DNA from: Thermoleophilaceae bacterium
GTDB lineage: Bacteria > Actinomycetota > Thermoleophilia > Solirubrobacterales > Thermoleophilaceae
NCBI GenBank assembly: GCA_036378175.1
Contig: DASUWY010000084.1
Coordinates: 1 to 40,347, forward strand
Length of the DNA stretch: 40,347 bases
Direction: 5' to 3'
Program-made: the position numbers and the translations under genes
Notes under the pieces: model-generated
The model's input: only the letters and a program-made list of their open reading frames with translations
What the model was told of the DNA's origin: nothing
Database searches by the model: none
Shown here: piece by piece, positions 24,375 to 30,551 of the stretch
Layout of the letters: each line of letters opens with the position of its first letter
Position numbering within the stretch: the first letter of the stretch is position 1

Positions 24375-24548
24375 ATGAACCTCGCGTTGCCAAGACTCGG
24401 CCACCTGGTGAGGGGGCTTTCGCTCGGCGAGCCGAGCCTGGGCCGCTGCCTGGCGTGCGGCGCGAGCGTTCATCCCGACGATCGCAGCCTCAAGCTCCAC
24501 GGGGACCTCTTCCACAAGGACTGCGCTCGCCATCTCCTCGAGCGCTGA
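24375..24548 (+). CDS. 57-aa LIM-like zinc-finger protein, function unknown
   Basis: A short protein of 57 residues with C25-x2-C28-x18-H47-x2-C50, the spacing of one half of a LIM/treble-clef zinc finger (CLACG...LFHKDC). The LHGDLFHKDC segment resembles the end of a LIM half-domain. The first 20 residues are basic and hydrophobic, possibly an amphipathic helix. ATG at 24375 is preceded by GTGGG, a weak ribosome site. It lies 71 bp after clpX on the same strand. It might be an adaptor or nucleic-acid binder; this is inference only. Confidence 0.68.
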   Translation: MNLALPRLGHLVRGLSLGEPSLGRCLACGASVHPDDRSLKLHGDLFHKDCARHLLER

Positions 24549-24587
24549 GTTCCCGCAAACTTGGCGCATGCAGGTTTTTTGTGCAGC

Positions 24588-24633
24588 TTGACACGTGTGA
24601 ACTTGCGCGGTTAGTGTCACGTCGCTGACATAG
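24588..24633 (+). promoter_or_regulatory. Promoter TTGACA-18-TAGTGT with TGTC-N8-GACA dyad
   Basis: Perfect -35 TTGACA (24588-24593), 18-bp spacer, -10 TAGTGT (24612-24617). The -10 opens a 22-bp element, TAG, TGTC, eight bases, GACA, TAG (24612-24633), that covers the start point. An ACACGTGT palindrome overlaps the end of the -35. This is the strongest promoter in the window and is followed by a ~110-nt leader to the secreted protein gene. Confidence 0.78.
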
Positions 24634-24677
24634 CCGGTGGCTTCGGACTCGCACCTGCCGCCCCGGCATTGGCCCTT

Positions 24678-24714
24678 ACCGGACGGCCTCCAGAACGCCA
24701 TGTTGGCGTCCGGT
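24678..24714 (+). promoter_or_regulatory. Leader hairpin just before the Shine-Dalgarno of the secreted protein gene
   Basis: ACCGGACG (24678-24685) pairs perfectly with CGTCCGGT (24707-24714). The ribosome site AAGGAGGAG (24719-24727) begins 5 nt later. It may insulate the ribosome site or stabilise the message. Confidence 0.5.
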
Positions 24715-24733
24715 TCGCAAGGAGGAGACCTCG

Positions 24734-26155
24734 ATGAGGAGAATCGTTCGTGCTCGGCGACCGTGGAAGCTGCTTGCTGCAGCCATAGCCGCGTTCGCGC
24801 TAATCCCCGTGGCGTCCGCATCTGCCGGCCGCATGCTCGTAACCGGCCACGACGCCGACTTCCACTGCACCGGTGGCGCCCAATGTCACTTCGTTCAGGT
24901 GGCCACCAGCTGGGTTCGGGCCGGTGCGCCCGATCCGACGAAGCCGGTGCTCGTACTGGACGCGTCCGACCTCGACTTCCCCACCTCCCTGGACAACGCG
25001 TTCGGGGCCGGCGGGATTCCGACGGTCGTGATGGACCCGAAGTCGCCCCAGTTCGCGGCTGAGCCGCTCACGACCGATCGCTACAGCGCGATCCTCGTGG
25101 CGTCCGACGAGACCTGTGGAGGCTGCGACCTCAACACCGACACCAGCACCCCCGACTCGGATGCCATCAACGCTCGCAAGGCGGACATAGAGGCGTTCTT
25201 CAACGCGGGCGGGGGCGTATACGCCAACGCCGGCGCGGATCACGCGGACGGTGACCCAACCGACGGGCCGGACGTCTACTACAACTTCCTGCCCATCCCG
25301 GCGACCGGAGTGGCTGTGACTCAGCCCTTCTGCCTCACCGACGCCGGGATCGCCCTCGGGTTCGAGGACGCAACCACCGAATGCTCGGATCCGAGTAAGC
25401 AGAACATCGGGACGCACGACGACATCAACTGCTGCCCGACGCACAACTCCTTCGCCGAGCCACCGGCAGGCGGAGCGCTGCAGGTGTCGGAGCGAGATTC
25501 CAAGGGCTTCGCCGAGACGCTCTTCGGCGAGGGCAAGATCGGCAACGGCGTGCTCGACAACGTGCCGCCGGCCTCGGCGGCCACCGTGCCGGCGTGCTCT
25601 GCCGACGGGAAGCTCACCGTGACCGTCACCGACAACGCGGGCGGAAGCGGGCCGAAGGCGGCGCACTTCACCGTCGACGGCGGGGCTGAGCAGGTCGCGC
25701 CGGTGGATGCCGCGGGACACGCCGTCATCACCCTGCTGAACGGGAAGCACACGGTCACGTTCTGGGGTGAGGATGCCGCGACCAACCAGGAGACGGCCCA
25801 TCACACCGTCACCGCGACGGTTGACACGGTGAACCACTGCGCGCCGAAGGTCGGCGTGGCGGGAGTCCGCCGCGCGTGCGTGACGCGCAGCTTCACGCTG
25901 AAGTTCAGCGTGGCCACGGCCTCCACCGTGAAGCGCGTGACGGTCAAGCTGGACGGCAAGAAGGTCACCTCGAAGGCCAAGAGCAAGTTCAGGCTGAAGA
26001 TCAACTCGAGGAAGCTCAAGGCCGGCCGTCACCGACTGACGATCACCGCGGTAGATGCGGCGGGCGGGGTCACGACGATCCACCGCACCTTCAGCGTGTG
26101 CAAGGCAGTCAAGCCGAAGCCGCGCCGGCACGCCGCACCGCGCTTCACCGGCTGA
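24734..26155 (+). CDS. Secreted cysteine-containing protein with C-terminal Ig-like segment, function unknown
   Basis: A 473-aa exported protein. The signal peptide has a basic start (RRIVRARRPWK), a hydrophobic core (LLAAAIAAFALIPVA) and a likely cleavage after SASA (~residue 31). Residues 32-250 form an alpha/beta-like domain (MLVTGHDADFHC, KPVLVLDASDLDF, YSAILVASDETCGGC, GGGVYANAGADH) reminiscent of amidotransferase-like or ThuA-like folds, but no catalytic triad is clear. Ten or so cysteines suggest disulfides. From about 270 the sequence looks like two Ig/bacterial cadherin-like beta modules, followed by a basic tail rich in Lys/Arg. Strong AAGGAGGAG ribosome site and the best promoter in the window suggest high expression. 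It could be a client of the DsbA/VKOR pathway. Confidence 0.83.
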   Translation: MRRIVRARRPWKLLAAAIAAFALIPVASASAGRMLVTGHDADFHCTGGAQCHFVQVATSWVRAGAPDPTKPVLVLDASDLDFPTSLDNAFGAGGIPTVVMDPKSPQFAAEPLTTDRYSAILVASDETCGGCDLNTDTSTPDSDAINARKADIEAFFNAGGGVYANAGADHADGDPTDGPDVYYNFLPIPATGVAVTQPFCLTDAGIALGFEDATTECSDPSKQNIGTHDDINCCPTHNSFAEPPAGGALQVSERDSKGFAETLFGEGKIGNGVLDNVPPASAATVPACSADGKLTVTVTDNAGGSGPKAAHFTVDGGAEQVAPVDAAGHAVITLLNGKHTVTFWGEDAATNQETAHHTVTATVDTVNHCAPKVGVAGVRRACVTRSFTLKFSVATASTVKRVTVKLDGKKVTSKAKSKFRLKINSRKLKAGRHRLTITAVDAAGGVTTIHRTFSVCKAVKPKPRRHAAPRFTG

Positions 26156-26178
26156 GCCGGCGTCCTATCCGTGGTGGC

Positions 26179-26209
26179 TCCGGACCCGCATGCGAGTCGC
26201 GGGTCCGGA
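26179..26209. terminator. 11-bp perfect inverted repeat after the secreted protein gene
   Basis: TCCGGACCCGC (26179-26189) and GCGGGTCCGGA (26199-26209) flank a 9-nt loop, 23 bp after the stop. No U-run follows. The repeat also ends 10 bp before the TAGGCT -10 of the next gene, so it could be an operator as well as a terminator. Confidence 0.55.
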
Positions 26210-26219
26210 TGCCGCCCGG

Positions 26220-26225
26220 TAGGCT
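26220..26225 (+). promoter_or_regulatory. Candidate -10 (TAGGCT), leaderless start of MBL hydrolase
   Basis: TAGGCT ends 8 nt before the GTG at 26234. This fixes the start at 26234 and rejects an in-frame upstream start at 26171, which would run through the inverted repeat. Confidence 0.55.
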
Positions 26226-26233
26226 GCCCGCGC

Positions 26234-26899
26234 GTGAGGGAGGTCGCCCCAGGGGTCTGGAAGCTGTCCGGCATGCCGCCGAACGCCATCAACGTGTTCC
26301 TGGTGGGCGACGTGCTCGTGGACGCCGGCACGCGTCATGCGCGCGGGCGGATCCTCAGACAGCTGGCGGGGAGGCAGGTGCGCACGCACGTGCTCACCCA
26401 CGCGCATCCCGACCATCAGGGCGCGAGCCATGATGTGTGCGAGCGACTTGGCCTGCCGCTGTGGTGCGGCGCGGCCGACGCGCCGGCCGCCGAGCGGCCC
26501 GAGCTCATTCGCGACAGGCAGCCGGGCGCGAGGATCAACAGGCTGATCTGGCGTGCGTGGGCCGGCCCGGGCCACCCGGTCGACCGGCAGCTGCGGGAGG
26601 GGGACGAGGTGGCCGGGTTCCGGGTGCTCGACACCCCTGGGCACAGCGAGGGTCACATCGCGCTGTGGCGTGAGTCCGACCGCGTGCTGCTCGGGGGCGA
26701 CGTGCTGAACAGCATGAATCTCGTCACCACGCTGCCCGGCCTGCACGAGCCGCCCACCACGTTCACGCCCGATCCCGCTCGCAATCGCGAGTCGATCAGG
26801 CGCATCGCGGCGCTGGAGCCGCGGGTGGCGTGCTTCGGGCACGGGCCGGTCTGGCGCGACGCGGGCAAGCTCTCTGCCTTCGCCGCGGCCCTGCCCTAG
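26234..26899 (+). CDS. MBL-fold metallo-hydrolase (glyoxalase II-like)
   Basis: A 221-aa metallo-beta-lactamase-fold protein with THAHPDHQGA (HxHxDH), LDTPGHSEGHIAL (third histidine) and LLGGDVL (bridging Asp), the hydroxyacylglutathione hydrolase/RNase Z-like metal site. It opens REVAPGVWKLSGMPPNAINVFLV, typical of this family. The substrate is unknown; thioester or lactone hydrolysis is plausible. Start GTG at 26234, leaderless by inference. The cupredoxin lipoprotein follows 47 bp later, so the two could be co-transcribed. Confidence 0.88.
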   Translation: MREVAPGVWKLSGMPPNAINVFLVGDVLVDAGTRHARGRILRQLAGRQVRTHVLTHAHPDHQGASHDVCERLGLPLWCGAADAPAAERPELIRDRQPGARINRLIWRAWAGPGHPVDRQLREGDEVAGFRVLDTPGHSEGHIALWRESDRVLLGGDVLNSMNLVTTLPGLHEPPTTFTPDPARNRESIRRIAALEPRVACFGHGPVWRDAGKLSAFAAALP

Positions 26900-26946
26900 C
26901 CCATACGGGGGTCAAGTTCGGCGCCATCCGGGCCGATGCGGTCCCC

Positions 26947-27405
26947 ATGTGGCGCACTCGCGCTCGCACGAAGACGTCCTGCGTCGCAGCCGCCACGGCT
27001 GCGGCTGCGCTCTGCATTGCGCTGAGCGGGTGCGGAGTGGCAAGCCGCGCCGGCGCGCAACCGGCCGCCCACGGCGTGGCGGTGACCGAGCGCGACTTCC
27101 ACATCTCCGCGCCGAGCACGCTGCCCGCGGGGAACGTGCGCCTGCACGTGGACAACCAGGGCCCGGACCAGCACGAGCTGCTCGTGGCCCGTGTGGGGGG
27201 CAACGCCACGCTGCCGCTCCGGCGCGACGGCCTCACGGTCGATGAGGAGCGCATCCAGGCTGCAGAGGTCGGCACGCTGGAACCGGGGGCACCGGGCGCG
27301 CGCCGCGAGCTGAACCTGCGCCTTTCGCCCGGCCGCTACGTCCTCTTCTGCAACATGTCCGGCCACTACCTCGGCGGCATGCACGCCGACCTGGTGGTGC
27401 GCTGA
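26947..27405 (+). CDS. Cupredoxin-domain lipoprotein
   Basis: A 152-aa exported lipoprotein. The signal sequence ends in lipobox L26-S-G-C29, so the mature protein is lipid-anchored on the outer face of the membrane. The body is a cupredoxin-like beta-barrel with a full type 1 copper set: H76 (DQHELLV) and C135-x4-H140-x4-M145 in CNMSGHYLGGM. Such proteins carry electrons or bind copper. The stop overlaps the ATG of the GGDEF-EAL gene by one base (TGATG), so translation is coupled. Function together with a c-di-GMP enzyme is inferred only from this coupling. Confidence 0.86.
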   Translation: MWRTRARTKTSCVAAATAAAALCIALSGCGVASRAGAQPAAHGVAVTERDFHISAPSTLPAGNVRLHVDNQGPDQHELLVARVGGNATLPLRRDGLTVDEERIQAAEVGTLEPGAPGARRELNLRLSPGRYVLFCNMSGHYLGGMHADLVVR

Positions 27406-29762
27406 TGCACACGGCGCCGGCCATCCGCCCCTTCGCCGCGCGCGGGCGGCGGACGATCGTGGCGATTCTCGTCACGCTCGCGGCCGTGTCATGCGGCAGC
27501 GTGGTGCTCTCGATCCGTGCCACCGCCCGCTCGCAGCACCGGGCGGCGGTGCTCGAGGTGGCGGCGCGGCAGCGCACGCTCGCGGAGCGCTACGTGAAAG
27601 AGGTGCTGCTTGTGCGCGCCGGCGAGCAGGCGGACCCCGCCGCAACGGCGGCCTTGCTCCAGCAGAGCGCGCGCGCCTTGCTCGACGGCGGCGAGGCCCC
27701 CGAGGTGAATGGCGACGACGACGGCACGGTGCTGCTGCCCACAACCGGCACGGTGGTGCGGGCGCAGCTGACGCAGCAGCAACGTCTCGTTCGCGACCTC
27801 GCCGCCACCGGCGGCGCGATCCTGGCCCACCGGCCGGCGTCGAGCGTGCGGCTGCTCGCGGGCGAGCACGTTGCCGCGAACGATCCGGTCGAGCGCCTGC
27901 GCGTGCTCGCGGCGCTCACCGCAAACGTGGCGCTCAACGCCGCGCGCACGATCGCCACCACGAGTGACCGCAACGTGAACCACCTGATCACGCTGCAGGC
28001 CACGGTGGGCGGCGTGGGCCTCTTGATCTCGCTGCTGCTCGCATGGGCGCTCGTGGCGACCACGCGGCGCCAGACGGCTCACTTCCGCAGCCTCGTCACG
28101 TCCTCCACCGACCTCGTGATGGTCTTCCGCGGCAGCCGCTGCCGCTATGTCAGCCAGTCCGTGCTGAGGATGCTCGGGCGCGGCGAGGGCGAGCTGCTCG
28201 GCGAGGGCTTCAGCGGACTCCTGCATCCGGACGATCGTGCACTCGTGGCGGCGATGCTGGGAAGCGGCGAGCCGTCCATGCTCGTGATCCGGATCCTCAA
28301 CCGCTTCAACGAGTGGCGCCACCTCGACGCTCACGTGACCGACCTGCGCCACGACCGCCACGTGCGCGGCATCGTGCTGAACGCCCGCGACGTGAGCGAA
28401 CGGGTGCGGCTCGAGGAGGAGCTCACGCGCCAGGCGTTCCATGACGGGCTCACCGGGCTCGCCAACCGCGCGCTCTTCCGGGACCGCCTCGACCAGGCGC
28501 TCGCCCGCTCGGTGCGCTCGCAGGAGCTCCTGTCGGTGCTGCTCGTGGACCTCGACGGCTTCAAGCAGGTGAACGACGGCCTCGGCCACGACACGGGGGA
28601 CCAGCTTCTTCAGGCGGTGGCCCGCCGCTTCGACGAGGTGGTACGGCCGGCCGACACGCTGGCGCGCATCGGCGGCGACGAGTTCGCGCTGCTGCTCGAT
28701 GGCGCGGGCGCGGCGCAGGCGGAGTCGGTGGCCAGGCGGCTGATCGAGTCGGTGTCGAAGCCGCTCGAGCTCGATGGGCGCGAGCTGAGCGTGAACGCGA
28801 GCGTGGGCGTTGTGGTGCACGGCGGCGGCCACGGCGAGAGCGACGAGCTGATCCGCCACGCGGACATCGCGATGTACGCGGCGAAGGACGCGGGCGGCGG
28901 CGCGCACCGGATCTTCCGGCCGTCGATGGCGGAGGAGTACGGCGACATGCTGGAGCTCGAGCACGAGCTGCGCGACGCGATCGAGCGCGGTGAGCTCACG
29001 CTCCACTACCAGCCGGAGATCGACCTGAGCTCGCGCCGGGTGGTGGGGGTGGAGGCGCTCGTGCGCTGGGAGTCCCCGCGGCGAGGCCTGGTGTCACCCG
29101 GCGAGTTCATCCCGGTGGCCGAGGCCACGGGGCTGATCATGCCGCTCGGCGAGCTCGTGCTGCGCGACGCCTGCCGCCAGACGGCGCGATGGCGCTGCGA
29201 TGGGCTTGCCGGCGATTCGTTCGTGACCTGGGTGAACCTGTCGGGCCGCCAGCTGTCGGCCGGGGGCGTGGCCGAGATCGTCCGCCGGGCGCTCGAGGAC
29301 GTGGGCCTACCGGCCTGCTTCCTCGGCCTCGAGGTCACGGAAACGGCCATCGTGCCCGAGGGCCCCGCCGGGGACCGCGCACGCGCGGAGCTCCAGGAGC
29401 TGCACGACCAGGGCGTGCGCATCGCGATCGACGACTTTGGCACCGGCTTCTCGTCGCTCGGCCAGCTGAGGCGCTTCCCGATCGACGTGATCAAGGTGGA
29501 CCGCTCGTTCGTGCAGGGGATCGAGCACGACGCGCGCGACGCCGCCATCACCGCGAACCTCGTAACGCTCGCGCACGCGCTGGGCCTGCTCGCGATCGCC
29601 GAGGGAATCGAGTCGGGCGGCCAGCTGGCGTCGGTGCGCGAGCTTGGCTGCGACCTCGCACAGGGCTTCCTGTTCGCGCGCCCCGTGCCCGCGGACGAGC
29701 TGGGCAAGGTGCTCGCGGACGGCGACTTCTCAGCGCTGATCGACGCGCCGGCGACGGCCTAG
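27405..29762 (+). CDS. Membrane PAS-GGDEF-EAL cyclic-di-GMP enzyme
   Basis: A 785-aa signalling protein: helix 1 (about 14-33), an extracellular helical sensor (about 35-195), helix 2 (about 199-221), PAS-like domain (225-340), GGDEF domain and EAL domain. The cyclase site is intact, R-IGGDEF with G423-G424-D425-E426-F427, and the inhibitory RxxD site is present exactly five residues before it (R414-P-A-D417). The EAL half is also intact by motif: E550-A-L, VTETAI, D676-D677-F with GTGFSS, KVDRSF and AEGIE. It may therefore both make and break c-di-GMP, with control by the sensor. The first base overlaps the cupredoxin lipoprotein stop, suggesting that protein feeds a signal to the external domain. 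It converges on the L,D-transpeptidase gene, sharing the CTAG stop. Confidence 0.93.
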   Translation: MHTAPAIRPFAARGRRTIVAILVTLAAVSCGSVVLSIRATARSQHRAAVLEVAARQRTLAERYVKEVLLVRAGEQADPAATAALLQQSARALLDGGEAPEVNGDDDGTVLLPTTGTVVRAQLTQQQRLVRDLAATGGAILAHRPASSVRLLAGEHVAANDPVERLRVLAALTANVALNAARTIATTSDRNVNHLITLQATVGGVGLLISLLLAWALVATTRRQTAHFRSLVTSSTDLVMVFRGSRCRYVSQSVLRMLGRGEGELLGEGFSGLLHPDDRALVAAMLGSGEPSMLVIRILNRFNEWRHLDAHVTDLRHDRHVRGIVLNARDVSERVRLEEELTRQAFHDGLTGLANRALFRDRLDQALARSVRSQELLSVLLVDLDGFKQVNDGLGHDTGDQLLQAVARRFDEVVRPADTLARIGGDEFALLLDGAGAAQAESVARRLIESVSKPLELDGRELSVNASVGVVVHGGGHGESDELIRHADIAMYAAKDAGGGAHRIFRPSMAEEYGDMLELEHELRDAIERGELTLHYQPEIDLSSRRVVGVEALVRWESPRRGLVSPGEFIPVAEATGLIMPLGELVLRDACRQTARWRCDGLAGDSFVTWVNLSGRQLSAGGVAEIVRRALEDVGLPACFLGLEVTETAIVPEGPAGDRARAELQELHDQGVRIAIDDFGTGFSSLGQLRRFPIDVIKVDRSFVQGIEHDARDAAITANLVTLAHALGLLAIAEGIESGGQLASVRELGCDLAQGFLFARPVPADELGKVLADGDFSALIDAPATA

Positions 29763-30472
29763 AGAATCAGCACCGGCGTGCCCACCGGCATGAGGTGGCC
29801 GAGCCGCACGATGTCCCGGTTGCGCATGCGGACGCAGCCGTGCGAGGGGCGGCCGGGCACGAGCTGAGGCTCGTTGGTGCCGTGGATGCCCACCACGCCG
29901 CCGCCGGGCCAATCCGTGAGCTTCGGCGAATACGCGCTCGTGCCGAACGCGAGTGGGCCGTAGGCGCCGCCGCCGCGCCCGATCCTGAATCGCTCCCGGA
30001 CGTAGAAGTGGCCTGCCGGGGTGGGCAGGCCGGGACGCCCGACGCCGACCGGTGCGCGGAACACCGCGCGACCGTCGCGATACAGCGTCGCCCGCAGCCT
30101 GCCCCGCTGCACCACGAGCTCCGTGTGGACTGTGTGGAGCTTGCCGAGGGCGGACGCCGGCACCCAGCCGGTGCGCCCGTTCGGCCGCATCGGCACGCGG
30201 ATCTGGATCCAGCTAGTGCCCCCTGCGTCCGTCTGCTGCTGAAGCGCCTCGTACACCTCCGGGAAGCCGTCCTCGGTGAGCGGATGGAGTCTGGTGATGG
30301 CGCGCGAGCTCGGGTCCGGGGCGAGCCGCACGAGCGCGCGGCTCTTCGGATTCGCCCACTGGGTGAGCGTCTGCTCGTTCGAGAGCAGCACCCCGGTGGC
30401 CGCGCCTGCGGGTGCGACCAGCGCCAGAACGCACGCGGCAAGCGCCGCGATGAGGAGGTGGGAGGCCCGCAC
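29759..30472 (-). CDS. Secreted L,D-transpeptidase (YkuD domain)
   Basis: A 237-aa exported enzyme that makes 3-3 peptidoglycan cross-links or attaches proteins to the wall. A signal peptide (1-24, LLIAALAACVLALVAPAGA) precedes an SH3-like segment (about 50-110, WIQIRVP...GRTGWVPASAL) and the YkuD catalytic domain. The active site is H197 and S210-H-G-C213-V-R. Start GTG at 30472; TAATCC ends 7 nt before it, a near-miss of the leaderless -10 pattern. Divergent from valS and convergent with the GGDEF-EAL gene. Confidence 0.93.
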   Translation of the reverse strand: MRASHLLIAALAACVLALVAPAGAATGVLLSNEQTLTQWANPKSRALVRLAPDPSSRAITRLHPLTEDGFPEVYEALQQQTDAGGTSWIQIRVPMRPNGRTGWVPASALGKLHTVHTELVVQRGRLRATLYRDGRAVFRAPVGVGRPGLPTPAGHFYVRERFRIGRGGGAYGPLAFGTSAYSPKLTDWPGGGVVGIHGTNEPQLVPGRPSHGCVRMRNRDIVRLGHLMPVGTPVLIL

Positions 30473-30538
30473 GCGCCGGGGATTATGAAGCCGCCGCCGG
30501 ATCTCCGGGGGCGCGCCGGATCACCCGCTGGCCGTGCA

Positions 30539-30544
30539 TAGACT
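30539..30544 (+). promoter_or_regulatory. Candidate -10 (TAGACT), leaderless start of valS
   Basis: TAGACT ends 7 nt before GTG 30552 and lies inside the longer in-frame reading that begins at GTG 30534, so it favours 30552. Confidence 0.5.
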
Positions 30545-30551
30545 TCGGCGG

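Noticed and set aside
24624-24733. Riboswitch in the leader of the secreted protein gene
   Set aside because: I compared by eye with the c-di-GMP and similar conserved cores and saw no match; only a simple hairpin is supported.
26171-26233. Upstream start for the MBL hydrolase
   Set aside because: Reads through the inverted repeat and the -10 box; no family N-terminus there.
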